The notes: generated by a model from the sequence alone, not told the origin. A stretch of DNA of 64,000 nucleotides from Sinanaerobacter chloroacetimidivorans (GCF_018128545.1 NZ_JAGSND010000005.1:161468-225467); one strand, 5' to 3'. Shown: positions 33,206 through 42,032, numbered from the stretch's first letter. Program-made: numbers and translations.

Positions 33206-34049
33206 CAAGACTTCCAGTCTTGAACAGGGTGAAGCAGAGAAGAACCGTATATCCCAATGTGGTCCAGACAGCCTTAATGATGTCGGTTTCCGTGGCTATG
33301 TTCTGCACCAGGACGGCATAGATACCGACGCAGACCATGATGAGAAAGGCCTGGAATGCCAGGGCCAAAAGGGAGCGAAGATAATTCTGTCCCATACCGC
33401 CCCATTCCCGGTTGACCATGGTGGCCATGGGGATTGGCCCCACAGACGTGACCAGATAGATCTCGATCATGCGGCCATAGATGACCAGGAAGATACAGAT
33501 ACTCAGGGCTTGCATGGTAAAGCCGATAAACAGACTCTGAAACCAGAGTCCAAAGAGCGGACCCAGTTCCATGGCGGTCAGCCTTGTCTGAAGGTCTGCC
33601 ACTGTAGTGGCCAGATCCACCGAGGCGTCCGCTGATATGACGCCTGAAGCGCTGTTGACTACCGACTGCGCCATATCGAAGATGCCCATGACGATATCAA
33701 AGGTATGGGTGACCAGAAGAACAGCTACAAAGGTTTTGAAGATCCATTTGAAGAAGATCCATGTGTCTATGTCATGAAGATTATTCCGGTCTATGACCAT
33801 TTGGATGAGCTCGTAGGTCATCACAAAGGCGAGGATCACACCCGCGATGGGGATGATGACGCTTTCGGAGAGGCTGCGGATCATGGAAAAGACACCGGAA
33901 TTCCATGCCGCCGGCGTCAATCCCACTTGACCTGCGATTTCGCCAACCTGCTGGTTGACGTTATCAAACATCCCCGACAAATTTGTGATGATGCCTTCGA
34001 CCAGCATCGTTTTCAGCCATTCGGTGATTTTGTCGAGTATGCTTTCCAT
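33180..34049 (-). CDS. TrbL/VirB6-like conjugal transfer membrane protein (CD1112 family)
   Basis: 289 residues with six or so hydrophobic helices (for example SVIIPIAGVILAFVMTYELI, LVIYGRMIEIYLVTSVGPIP, AFLIMVCVGIYAVLVQNIAT). The stretch IEIYLVTSVGPIPMATMVNR is characteristic of VirB6/TrbL homologues in Tn1549-like elements. It forms part of the inner-membrane transfer channel. Its start lies 14 bp after Maff2. Its last seven codons and stop are duplicated 604 bp downstream, beyond an inserted cargo gene. Confidence 0.9.
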   Translation of the reverse strand: MESILDKITEWLKTMLVEGIITNLSGMFDNVNQQVGEIAGQVGLTPAAWNSGVFSMIRSLSESVIIPIAGVILAFVMTYELIQMVIDRNNLHDIDTWIFFKWIFKTFVAVLLVTHTFDIVMGIFDMAQSVVNSASGVISADASVDLATTVADLQTRLTAMELGPLFGLWFQSLFIGFTMQALSICIFLVIYGRMIEIYLVTSVGPIPMATMVNREWGGMGQNYLRSLLALAFQAFLIMVCVGIYAVLVQNIATETDIIKAVWTTLGYTVLLCFTLFKTGSLAKSIFNAH

Positions 34050-34063
34050 CGCTTTCTACCCGA

Positions 34064-34279
34064 TTAACCGAAGAGACCGGAAAGCAGCGGCACCAGTACG
34101 ATGCCGATTAGAGCAACACCGCCGCCCGCCATGAGCTGCTTCATGCCCTGGGACTTGGCACCGGGGTTGTCGTTGCCGTAGCCTTCGAGAAGGTTGATGA
34201 CGCCCCAGATGGCAAGGCCTGCACCGAGAGCGACGACGAGAGTTTGAAGTACATCTACTGCACTGTTAAAGAATTCCAT
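34064..34279 (-). CDS. Maff2 family mobile element protein
   Basis: 71 residues with two hydrophobic helices (VLQTLVVALGAGLAIWGVIN and LMAGGGVALIGIVLVPLLSG) around GYGNDNPGAKSQGMKQ. This is the Maff2 family, a VirB2/pilin-like small membrane protein found between VirD4 and the VirB6-like gene in these elements. A pilin-like role is inferred from size and position. Confidence 0.88.
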   Translation of the reverse strand: MEFFNSAVDVLQTLVVALGAGLAIWGVINLLEGYGNDNPGAKSQGMKQLMAGGGVALIGIVLVPLLSGLFG

Positions 34280-34323
34280 TGATTGACCTCCATTATTTTA
34301 GATTTTGAGATGAAAACAGCCGC

Positions 34324-36099
34324 TCATTCGGCGGCTTCGGGTTCGGCGGACAGATCCATGTGGTAGACCTCATAGATTTCATCCGGCTTGGGCTTGAGAC
34401 GGGTGGACAGGTACTTCTCGATGTTGAAGGCGTTTCGCGGGTCTGCATCGGAGAGGTACTTGTAGTTGGGGTGTTTGGTGATGTCATACTTGTTTGAGAG
34501 AAAAGGGCGTACCCCGCGTAGCTGTAGAATGCACTTGCCGCCATCCAGCACGGCCAGTTCGTCGATGCTCATCAGCTCCTTTCCGAGTTTCTGATAGTTC
34601 AGACTGTGGGAAACCTCACGGCCTCGGCTTTCCCCGGTGTTGAAGGTGTCGATGGTCTCTTTCCCAAGGGTTTCTGAAAGCTCTTTTAATGTGGTGCGCT
34701 CCTTACCGCCCAGAAAGATCGTGCTGTCCATATTGCCGATGATGGTGTCGCAGTGATCCTTATAGAGAGCCTTCAGCTGGGATTGAGCCTGCAGCACCAG
34801 ACAGGCCGAGATCTCCCGGCTTCGGATGGTGGCCACCAGCTTTTCCAGCTTGGGAATTTGACCGATATTCGCTGCCTCATCAATGAGGCAGCGCACATGC
34901 ACAGGCAGACGTCCACCATAGACGTCATCTGCCTTGTCGCACAGCAGATTGAAAAGCTGCGTGTAAGCCATGGAAACCAGGAAGTTGAAGGTGTCGTCGG
35001 TATCGCTGATGATGATGAACAGCGCCGTTTTCCGGTCACCCAGGGCATCCAGTTCCATTTCGTCGTAGGCCGTCAGGTCTCTGAGCTCCTTGATGTCAAA
35101 GGGCGCCAGACGGGCCCCGCAGCTGATGAGGATGGATTTGGCGGTCTTTCCGGCAGCCAGCTTGTATTTCTTGTACTGCCGGACTGCAAAATGCTCCGAG
35201 TCTCGTTCCTCCAGAGCGGCGAACATCAGATCCACCGGGTTCTGGAAGTCCTCGTCGTCCTCCCGGACTTCTGAGGCATTGATGAGCTCGATGAGGGTCG
35301 TGAAGTTCCGCTCGCTTTCCGGCGCTTCATAGTGGATGTAGCCCATGAGCGCGGTATAAAGAAGGGTCTCCGCCTTGACCCAGAAATCATCTCCGGCTTT
35401 GCCTTCACCCTTGGTGTTGGCAATGAGGGCCGTCACCAGCTTGAGGATATCCTTTTCGCTCTTGATGTAGGCAAAGGGGTTGTAGTGCATGGATTTGTTG
35501 AAGTTGATGGTATTGAGGATTTTGATCTTATAACCTTCCCTCAGGAGAAGCTGTCCGCATTCTACCACGACGCTGCCCTTGGGATCGGTGACCACATAGC
35601 TGGAATGGCACTGCATGAGATTTGGCTTGAGCCAAAACCGCGTCTTGCCAGATCCGGAACCACCCACCACCATGACGTTTTTATTGCGTGCCAACCGAGG
35701 ATCTTTGGGCCTGTTGTTCATGGTCAAGCGCTCCGTCTCCGTGAGGATGACGTTGTTTCGAAAGGTTGGATCAATAAAGGGCTTGATGTCCTCAGGTCTG
35801 CCCCAGCGGGCTGAACCGTATTCGATGTTTTTGCGGTATTTTTTGGCGTTCCTGCCTTTAACATAGACTGCCAGCTTAATTCCACCAGCGATCCCAATGC
35901 CCAGGATCAGGTCCTGCGGGAGCAGGCTCGGCCAGGGGGACTGGAAAGCTAAAGCAAAGCCGTCCATGAGATTCAGTACTTTTTGGGAGATATCCAGTCC
36001 TGGAGAATATCGCCAGGCCTCTCCGAGTTTAGTGGCAAATAGAGCAATCAGAACATAGGGGAGGTTTAAAAGGAGCATCCGCTCGATTTTTACATTCAT
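34324..36099 (-). CDS. virD4: VirD4-like coupling protein (CD1115 family)
   Basis: 591 residues, a type IV coupling ATPase. Two N-terminal membrane helices come first, then Walker A VGGSGSGKTRFWLKPN near 145, Walker B region VRCLIDEAANIGQIP near 408 and LVLQAQSQLKALYKD near 440. It recruits the relaxase-DNA complex to the channel. Its ATG overlaps the PcfB stop by four bases. Confidence 0.93.
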   Translation of the reverse strand: MNVKIERMLLLNLPYVLIALFATKLGEAWRYSPGLDISQKVLNLMDGFALAFQSPWPSLLPQDLILGIGIAGGIKLAVYVKGRNAKKYRKNIEYGSARWGRPEDIKPFIDPTFRNNVILTETERLTMNNRPKDPRLARNKNVMVVGGSGSGKTRFWLKPNLMQCHSSYVVTDPKGSVVVECGQLLLREGYKIKILNTINFNKSMHYNPFAYIKSEKDILKLVTALIANTKGEGKAGDDFWVKAETLLYTALMGYIHYEAPESERNFTTLIELINASEVREDDEDFQNPVDLMFAALEERDSEHFAVRQYKKYKLAAGKTAKSILISCGARLAPFDIKELRDLTAYDEMELDALGDRKTALFIIISDTDDTFNFLVSMAYTQLFNLLCDKADDVYGGRLPVHVRCLIDEAANIGQIPKLEKLVATIRSREISACLVLQAQSQLKALYKDHCDTIIGNMDSTIFLGGKERTTLKELSETLGKETIDTFNTGESRGREVSHSLNYQKLGKELMSIDELAVLDGGKCILQLRGVRPFLSNKYDITKHPNYKYLSDADPRNAFNIEKYLSTRLKPKPDEIYEVYHMDLSAEPEAAE

Positions 36100-36575
36100 C
36101 GCGTCAGCTCCTTGTCTTTGTTTTTCACCCGGTCCATGATCTTGGACTGAACCAGGAGCTTGAATTTGGCAAGCTGCTCCAGGATGGAAGGCTGCTTGTC
36201 CTTCTTGAGGACCTTCGCCGTATATTCTGTGAAGGCTGCGGTAAGGGCATCGGCATCCCGGGCCTTGAAGAAGACCAGATATTTGGGCTTATCTCCGGTG
36301 GTGTCCTTCTTGAGGGCATAGTCCACGCCGTACTTTCTGGCGACCTGCTCAAAGGACTTGATGTTTTTATCTGTGATCTCAATGTTGGAGACACCGGCAT
36401 TCTGACCGATGAGTGCCTTCACTGACTGCTTGCCGTGGGGGATCTGCGGCGGACTGTCCCGGCTCTTCTTCATTTCAGCCAATAGCTTGATGAGTGCAGC
36501 CTTCAGAACACGACCGGTCATTCGGGTGGTACTGACTGCCAGGGCAACGGTCCTGTTTTCCACTTCTTCCTGCAT
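36096..36575 (-). CDS. pcfB: PcfB family protein
   Basis: 159 residues. The N-terminal TVALAVSTTRMTGRVLKAAL and the segment FKARDADALTAAFTEYTAKV match PcfB (DUF3801), the accessory factor encoded next to the coupling protein in pCF10 and Tn1549-like elements. It probably binds DNA or relaxosome components. It precedes the second cargo module, which separates it from the DUF3846 gene. Confidence 0.87.
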   Translation of the reverse strand: MQEEVENRTVALAVSTTRMTGRVLKAALIKLLAEMKKSRDSPPQIPHGKQSVKALIGQNAGVSNIEITDKNIKSFEQVARKYGVDYALKKDTTGDKPKYLVFFKARDADALTAAFTEYTAKVLKKDKQPSILEQLAKFKLLVQSKIMDRVKNKDKELTR

Positions 36576-36668
36576 GAAAAATTCCTCCTTTCGTGGTTAG
36601 GTGAATCCAATTTACAAAAATACGTATCTTTAGCATGAAATAAGTAAAATCGTAAAGCTCTTTAAGAT

Positions 36669-36774
36669 TTAGAGTTCAGGTTCCGTGGACTTCTGCTTTG
36701 GTTTGGTCACATGCAGCTCGTCCTTGCGCTTTATAGGGATGGCAACGATACGGCTGCCCATCTTCATGAAGATC
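36669..36774 (-). pseudogene. Duplicated 3' end of the DUF3846 gene (left flank of cargo module 2)
   Basis: On the minus strand this reads FMKMGSRIVAIPIKRKDELH, then VTKPKQKSTEPEL-stop. It matches the true gene end at 38354-38459 over exactly 106 bases with about 83% identity. The 5' part of the gene is missing. The divergence shows the copy came from a related element or is old. Confidence 0.88.
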
Positions 36775-36940
36775 AATGTAGTGACTAATACTCTGAGCAT
36801 ATTTCTCTATAAGAAACTACGACTCTGTCTATGGACACACATAAGTCGGATTGTATTGAAACTTCAGTTGTAGAAGAAAAAGTGAACTGACAGGGCAGGT
36901 TATTCAGCGAAAAGAAATGGATGCAAAAGAATTAGTGTAT

Positions 36941-36977
36941 AAAAAAACGCATCGACACCATTATGGAGTTGATGCGC
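36941..36977 (-). terminator. Terminator downstream of the cargo membrane-protein gene
   Basis: On the minus strand a GCGCATC...GATGCG stem is followed by TTTTTTTA. It lies 23 bp after the stop of the gene at 37000-37311. Confidence 0.75.
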
Positions 36978-36999
36978 TATTCTAGATATGTTTTGTGGA

Positions 37000-37311
37000 T
37001 TATGCCGGCAGTCGAAGTACATGCTTGATTGGTATGTGATTTTTGATTGCGATTCCTAGAATTGTAACCGAAAGGACTGTAATAGTAACACCCATAATGA
37101 TTTCCTGCATATGGCTATCATAATTCTCGTCAAGTGCATGCAGCTTTTCTTGCGTGGTCATGTCGGTTGCATTTTCAATGAGACTAGTTTTTTGTTTATA
37201 CTTCTCTTTTGAGGTCGAAGCAAGTGCGTCAATGGCATCAGTGATACAATTCTCGATGAAATCATTGACGCCGTCAGTATTTGAATTCATTATAGAAATT
37301 TTTTTTGACAT
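37000..37311 (-). CDS. Small tail-anchored membrane protein of cargo module 2
   Basis: 103 residues: a hydrophilic helical N-terminal region (FIENCITDAIDALASTSKEK), then one membrane helix (IIMGVTITVLSVTILGIAI) and a short basic tail. AGGAGGAAT lies just before the ATG. I do not recognise the family. It is divergent from the regulator at 37468 across a 156-bp region with repeats. A toxin, immunity or exclusion protein under control of its neighbour is possible but unproven. Confidence 0.6.
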   Translation of the reverse strand: MSKKISIMNSNTDGVNDFIENCITDAIDALASTSKEKYKQKTSLIENATDMTTQEKLHALDENYDSHMQEIIMGVTITVLSVTILGIAIKNHIPIKHVLRLPA

Positions 37312-37384
37312 GTTTTATTCCTCCTGTATTTGGTAGCTTGTGAATTAGCTTCTGATTTCTATGTTTTTATGGTACATTAAAAAC

Positions 37385-37454
37385 AAAGATAAAAACATCT
37401 TTATTACTCTCTTTTTTTCGTAAACATTCAAGAGAAAAAGACAATAACATCTTT
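37385..37454. promoter_or_regulatory. Repeat-containing divergent control region of cargo module 2
   Basis: A perfect inverted repeat AAAGAT-aaaaac-ATCTTT lies at 37385-37402, and a further half-site ATCTTT (within aacatctttta) lies at 37449-37454, directly before the regulator's ribosome-binding site. The layout fits an autoregulated operator; the binding protein is inferred to be the 274-residue regulator. Confidence 0.5.
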
Positions 37455-37467
37455 TAAGGAGGGTTAT

Positions 37468-38292
37468 ATGGCTCATAAAACTCTAAACCATGATGATACG
37501 AAATTCTTTTATAATAGGCTGTGGAAGCTAATGGAGAAGAACAATATCTCTACTGTTAAAAAACTGGCAACCGAATTGTATGAAGCAGGACTAGTGGTTG
37601 TAAATCAAAAGCAAAATTATAATTCAGATGAAGTCAACAAAGCCAATGCTATTGGGAGTGTCGAAAAGAAAATTCAAACTCATCTAATCTCGGAAAATAC
37701 GGATCGCTTACAAGGTGAGTATGTTAATGCGTACTGCAAATTCTTCGGTTGCTCTGCTGACTATATATTCGGAATGACTGAAATTATTAGTGGTAATGAT
37801 GATGTACGTCGCTTCTGCGAAAGCACAGGCCTTTCAGAAAAGGCTGTGAAACGATTTGTTGAAGAATTGCCGGAAGAAGCAAAAAATGAGCTGACTCAAT
37901 GGTGGTCGGAGGTTTTGGAAAGTAATTTGTTTTATGGATTACCAATGGAATGGCATAGTATGTGCTATGAACTGGGGCAGTATTATTCGGCGCAGAATCA
38001 AATCAGCAATATTCATAAAGCTGCTGAAAAGATGGATTCGTCTGATGAATTTGTAGCCACTTTAAAAACTATGATGACTGAAAACTATGAAAAGGAAGCT
38101 AAACCGCATGCAACTGCCTACTTTTATCATCGCAGCAGTATCATTGATAATCTAACACAGTTTCTAGAAGAGAGTGCAGAGGCGTATGCTGTTCGCAAAA
38201 AAAAATCTATTGATGCCTATTTTTCATGGCAACTCCATAAAAAACTAGAAGCTGATCATTTATTGAAAGATGCCATTACGGAAGAAAATTAA
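37468..38292 (+). CDS. Putative HTH regulator of cargo module 2
   Basis: 274 residues from an ATG with AAGGAGG upstream. The N-terminal region (FYNRLWKLMEKNNISTVKKL, then ATELYEAGLV and YCKFFGCSADYIFGMTEI) follows the layout of phage-type repressors, in which a DNA-binding domain ends with a CSADYIxG helix, here extended by an insertion. The rest is helical with no recognised domain. It is on the strand opposite to the transfer operon and has lower G+C than its neighbours, consistent with acquisition. Confidence 0.6.
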   Translation: MAHKTLNHDDTKFFYNRLWKLMEKNNISTVKKLATELYEAGLVVVNQKQNYNSDEVNKANAIGSVEKKIQTHLISENTDRLQGEYVNAYCKFFGCSADYIFGMTEIISGNDDVRRFCESTGLSEKAVKRFVEELPEEAKNELTQWWSEVLESNLFYGLPMEWHSMCYELGQYYSAQNQISNIHKAAEKMDSSDEFVATLKTMMTENYEKEAKPHATAYFYHRSSIIDNLTQFLEESAEAYAVRKKKSIDAYFSWQLHKKLEADHLLKDAITEEN

Positions 38293-38353
38293 ATTCCTCG
38301 TTACTTCTTAGAAAGTCTTATTTGTTAATACAAGCAGGTTTTTTTTGAGACAG

Positions 38354-38758
38354 CTAAAGTTCAGGCTCGGTGGACTTATGCTTTGGTTTGGCAATATGAA
38401 TTTCATCCTTAGGCTTGATGGGTATGGCGACGATGCGGCTGCCCATCTTCATGAAGATCTCAGGATCAGCAAATTTCTCGCGGTACTTTTCTGCCAGCTC
38501 TGGTGTGAGGGAATCAAAATCCTCTTCGCCAAGCCCGCAGACGATGAAGGTGCCGGCGATGATGTCGTAGTCCTCAAGTTTTCGGTTAAGGGGGAGTCCG
38601 ATGAGCTTGCCTTCTTCATGACAGACAATGGCAACCGGGTCATCATAGGGATAGACGGCTTCGATGTAGCCGCCTACAACCTGCTGCAGAGAATTCAGAT
38701 CACCGGTGATACTAGCCATACGCGGCGATTTTTCAGGTTCAACAATCAATACATCCAT
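38354..38758 (-). CDS. DUF3846 domain protein
   Basis: 134 residues from ATG 38758, which has AAAGGAG nine bases upstream. Motifs VVGGYIEAVYPYDDPVAIVC, then GLPLNRKL and DYDIIAGTFIVCG, match DUF3846, common in conjugative elements and phages. Function is unknown. The last 106 bases (38354-38459) are duplicated at 36669-36774 on the far side of cargo module 2. Confidence 0.82.
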   Translation of the reverse strand: MDVLIVEPEKSPRMASITGDLNSLQQVVGGYIEAVYPYDDPVAIVCHEEGKLIGLPLNRKLEDYDIIAGTFIVCGLGEEDFDSLTPELAEKYREKFADPEIFMKMGSRIVAIPIKPKDEIHIAKPKHKSTEPEL

Positions 38759-38839
38759 AGATTTTTTCTCCTTTTCTGTTTTTGAAATTGCACGAAACAT
38801 TCCTTTTAAGCCATGTTTTGTGCATAATCAGCAATTATG

Positions 38840-39190
38840 CTATTTGGAGGTCTTCTGACCGTGGCTTTTAACGGTCAGGATGCCACTTAATGTAGTTGCC
38901 GGGATACGATAGCGCTCAGCAATGGCAATGTCGTTTTTCACGGTTTCGTCGATCCGAGATCCACAGACTACGAGGACGTTGGAGCGTCTGAGGTAATCGA
39001 GCTCAATGTCCTGTCTGTCCTTATGCTCCTGGGGGATGCCGTCATTTATGAAGGTTGCAAGCATCAGAATTGGACATATCGGACTGTAGCCAGCATCGTA
39101 TACTTTCCTGCTGTATTTGGCGGCGATCTCCGTATTCTCAGTTGGATCAACGCCCCATGAAGCGGTGATATAGGCGAGAGGTCTTTTCAT
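38840..39190 (-). CDS. DUF7768/DUF4406-like protein (nucleoside deoxyribosyltransferase-like fold)
   Basis: 116 residues. LAYITASWGVDPTENTEIAA, YSRKVYDAGYSPICPILML and LRRSNVLVVCGSRIDETVKN follow the Rossmann-like plan of the DUF4406/DUF7768 group, distantly related to nucleoside 2-deoxyribosyltransferases. AAAGGAG precedes the ATG. Proteins of this type are regular passengers in Tn1549-like elements. The enzyme activity is unproven. Confidence 0.7.
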   Translation of the reverse strand: MKRPLAYITASWGVDPTENTEIAAKYSRKVYDAGYSPICPILMLATFINDGIPQEHKDRQDIELDYLRRSNVLVVCGSRIDETVKNDIAIAERYRIPATTLSGILTVKSHGQKTSK

Positions 39191-39313
39191 TTTGAGTAAC
39201 TCCTTTCAGAAAAGATGAACTTTTGAATCAGTTTCTTTTGGCCGGATGTAACTTTGAAATTTGATTATCGTGCTAATTTGATTTGCGAAACTTGCATGAA
39301 AATAAAACTCATC

Positions 39314-40249
39314 TTATTTGCCGGGCTTAATAAGGCTCCCTAGATCCTCGAAAAAGTGGGAACCTGCTCCGTAAAGATCATGTTTAACCAGTGCTGTGTA
39401 ATAGCTATCGATGGTGGTTGGAGCATTGAATAGCGTCGTCAGCAGATATTTCTTGATATTCCGGATGAAGGTGGTGTTTTTATCCAGGCATTCAAAGACA
39501 TATTCGATGTGGGTGCTGTCGATGCGCTGCAGCCGTTCCTTGACCAATGATGCAGGGTAATCATCCCCGGCAACGGTGATATAGTCTCGCTTGGAACAGA
39601 GGGTCTCCACCATCAGGTCCACGATTTCATCAAGACGATCTTTGTCATAACGCTGAACAATAAACTTGTATTCGATTTTCTCCTGGATGGACTTCTTGAT
39701 GGAATGAGCATCCAATCCAATCTCATCCTTCTCGATCGTGGCTTCTCTTGATGGATCAGGGATTGATGGATGTTTACTTAATCCCTTAGTCATTAATGGA
39801 TCTTTATTTGTTTTCTTAGTATTTAATTGCGTTGGATTTCCCAACGTAGGTTTCTCCAACACTGGATTATCCAAGATTGGATTTTCCAACATTGGTATTT
39901 CCAATACTGGCTTCTCCGATATAGGCTCTATGGTTTCTGTAGAATTTGTCGCCAGGTGAGGCTTTTCATAAATCGTGTAGTCTGTACCCTTAAGGTGACC
40001 AAACTCATTTCTTTCCCTTGTCCTGACAATGTATCCTGCCCGTTCCAGTTCACGGACCGCTTCCCGAATGGCATCGATGCTTTCCCGGTTGATCATGGAA
40101 AGTCCCTTGAGGGTGTAGTCCCAGTCTTCAGGGAGTGACAGCATTTGAGATAGAAGCCCTTTGGATTTCAGCGACAGATCCTTGTTCTTCAAATGATGAT
40201 TCGCCATAACGGTGTAATCCCTCGTTTTCTCAACTCGAAATACAGCCAT
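39314..40249 (-). CDS. HTH_36/DUF6017 protein (replication-initiator-like) of the conjugative element
   Basis: 311 residues from ATG 40249 with AAAGGAGGG upstream. The N-terminal winged helix (TVMANHHLKNKDLSLKSKGL, then IREAVRELERAGYIVRTRER) is followed by a low-complexity linker and a C-terminal DUF6017 region with YVFECLDKNTTFIRNIKKYL. Similar proteins are located next to parB in clostridial elements and are thought to act in replication or its control. The linker has a five-fold repeat of PxLExP-type units near 39830-39930. A terminator lies just upstream. Confidence 0.8.
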   Translation of the reverse strand: MAVFRVEKTRDYTVMANHHLKNKDLSLKSKGLLSQMLSLPEDWDYTLKGLSMINRESIDAIREAVRELERAGYIVRTRERNEFGHLKGTDYTIYEKPHLATNSTETIEPISEKPVLEIPMLENPILDNPVLEKPTLGNPTQLNTKKTNKDPLMTKGLSKHPSIPDPSREATIEKDEIGLDAHSIKKSIQEKIEYKFIVQRYDKDRLDEIVDLMVETLCSKRDYITVAGDDYPASLVKERLQRIDSTHIEYVFECLDKNTTFIRNIKKYLLTTLFNAPTTIDSYYTALVKHDLYGAGSHFFEDLGSLIKPGK

Positions 40250-40275
40250 CTGCATCCCTCCTTTCGACCATTTGA

Positions 40276-40304
40276 ATAAAAAAAGCGCTTCTCATCGAAG
40301 CACC
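40276..40304 (-). terminator. Terminator between parB and the HTH_36 gene
   Basis: On the minus strand GTGCTTC-gatga-GAAGCGC is followed by TTTTTTTATTC. It ends 27 bp before the ATG at 40249, so it either terminates the parAB transcript or attenuates read-through into the transfer genes. Confidence 0.75.
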
Positions 40305-40315
40305 ACGGAGGGGAA

Positions 40316-41254
40316 TTACCGTTCCTGTGATTGCTGGCGCTTCCGCGACCAGCCCTCCAGCAGCTTAAGTATGGTTTCCTCCATCTGCTGTGGGGTGTAG
40401 GATTTAGGAAAATACTTTTTGAGCTTCTCGCCGGTGAGGGTCACCTTGTCCAGTTCACCTTTTTTGTCCTCAGACATGATGGCGGTCATGACATCAAAGG
40501 TCAGCTTGCCATCCTGACTATATTTCTTCAGGCGCTGAGCCTGAGACAGGGAAGGGGTGGATTGCTCCATGTCCATGGCTTCCATCAGCTGGACCTGTTC
40601 ATGAGGCATGAGGTAGGAAAGCTCAACTGCCGGATTGAAAGCGATCTTCTTGGTATCGACCATATCGAGTAGCTCAGGAACAAGCTCTGTCAGGCGGATA
40701 AAACGCTGAACTTGTTTCACACTTTCGCCAGCTTGCTCGGCTAAAATCACATTGGATCTTCGGCTATCAAAATTCGGGTCAACTTGGCCCGCATTTTCTT
40801 TCGATGGCCTCCCAGCCTGTCGCTTCAACGCTTCCAGCTTGAGTTTATAAGCAAATGCGCGCTCGCTGGGCAGGATGTTCTCACGTTGAATATTGCTGTC
40901 AACCATGATAATGGTGGCAGCGTCATCGTCGAGATTACGGACGATGCAAGGAAGAGTCTCCTTACCGGCCAGCTCACTGGCACGTTTGCGCCGATGGCCG
41001 GAGATCAGCTCATATCCGCCTTCGTCACGAGGACGTGCGATGACCGGCACCAGGACGCCGTGTTTGGTGATGCTCTCGGCGGTCTCCAGCATCGATTCGT
41101 CATCTGTTACCTTGAAGGGATGATTCTTGAACGGATGCAAATCTGTCAAAGGAATATCGATGACCTTCTCTTGGGTTGCTTCGATTCTGGTTTCTTCGGT
41201 CTGAAAGATCTCATCGTAGGAGGTCAGATTTAGATTTCTGCCGCTGGGTTTCAA
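40316..41254 (-). CDS. parB: ParB/Spo0J-type partition protein
   Basis: 312 residues. The ParB N-terminal domain is seen in IPLTDLHPFKNHPFKVTDDE, then RPRDEGGYELISGHRRKRAS (the GHRR CTP-binding box). The central HTH region is SNVILAEQAGESVKQVQRFI. It partitions or stabilises the circular form of the element together with ParA. Its start overlaps parA by 44 bp. Confidence 0.93.
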   Translation of the reverse strand: MKPSGRNLNLTSYDEIFQTEETRIEATQEKVIDIPLTDLHPFKNHPFKVTDDESMLETAESITKHGVLVPVIARPRDEGGYELISGHRRKRASELAGKETLPCIVRNLDDDAATIIMVDSNIQRENILPSERAFAYKLKLEALKRQAGRPSKENAGQVDPNFDSRRSNVILAEQAGESVKQVQRFIRLTELVPELLDMVDTKKIAFNPAVELSYLMPHEQVQLMEAMDMEQSTPSLSQAQRLKKYSQDGKLTFDVMTAIMSEDKKGELDKVTLTGEKLKKYFPKSYTPQQMEETILKLLEGWSRKRQQSQER

Positions 41255-42032
41255 GTTTCAGCACCTCCTTCGTCAGATTTTTGTAGGCTTCTGCCACTTT
41301 ACCCTTGGGATCATGGGCAAAGATACTTTTCCCATAGGAAGCAGTTTCTGCCGCCCGGACGGAGTGGGGGATGGACGAGTCGAACACCTTCAGCTTGGTT
41401 CCATAGGTTTCCCGCAAAAGAGTACTTATTTCCCTGGCGTCATTGGTCCGGTTATCCATCATAGTCAGCAGGATGCCATCGATCTTCAGCTTGGGATTGA
41501 TTTGCTTGCGGACTTTATTGATGGTTTGAAGCAGCTGTTCCAGGCCTTTTGCAGAAAGGTACTGAGCCTGCACAGGAATGAGAACGCTATCTGCAGCGGC
41601 CAGGGTGTTGACTGTCAGCATGCCAAGAGATGGCATACAGTCTATGAGGATGTAGTCGTAGCCAGATTTGATTCCATCAAGATACTCCTTCAGAATCTTT
41701 TCCCGGCTCATCACATTGACCAGCGAGACCTCAAGTCCGGACAACTCAATGTTGGCGGGCACTAGATCCACACCTTCAGTATGATGAAGGATGCCTTCCT
41801 GGGGAGAAAGTGCCGTGTCATTCATAGTCTTTCCTAAGACAGAGGAAAGTGTCACTGGCAGTTGATCCGGCTGAGTATGACCCAAGCTGATCGTCAAGCT
41901 GCCTTGGGGATCACAGTCCACCAGCAAAACCTTTCGACCTTCCTGGGCTAAACCAATTCCCAGATTGGCACAGGTTGTGGTTTTTCCAACACCGCCTTTC
42001 TGATTGGCGATGGCAACTACATGGCAGGGCAA
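41211..42032 (-). CDS. parA: ParA/Soj-type partition ATPase
   Basis: 273 residues with the deviant Walker A box NQKGGVGKTTTCANLGIGL near 10-28, switch I VDCDPQGSLTISLG near 40, and Walker B YDYILIDCMPSLGMLTVN near 121. It is a DNA-binding ATPase working with ParB on the circular intermediate. The start overlaps the preceding 114-residue gene by 16 bp. Confidence 0.94.
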   Translation of the reverse strand: MPCHVVAIANQKGGVGKTTTCANLGIGLAQEGRKVLLVDCDPQGSLTISLGHTQPDQLPVTLSSVLGKTMNDTALSPQEGILHHTEGVDLVPANIELSGLEVSLVNVMSREKILKEYLDGIKSGYDYILIDCMPSLGMLTVNTLAAADSVLIPVQAQYLSAKGLEQLLQTINKVRKQINPKLKIDGILLTMMDNRTNDAREISTLLRETYGTKLKVFDSSIPHSVRAAETASYGKSIFAHDPKGKVAEAYKNLTKEVLKLETQRQKSKSDLLR

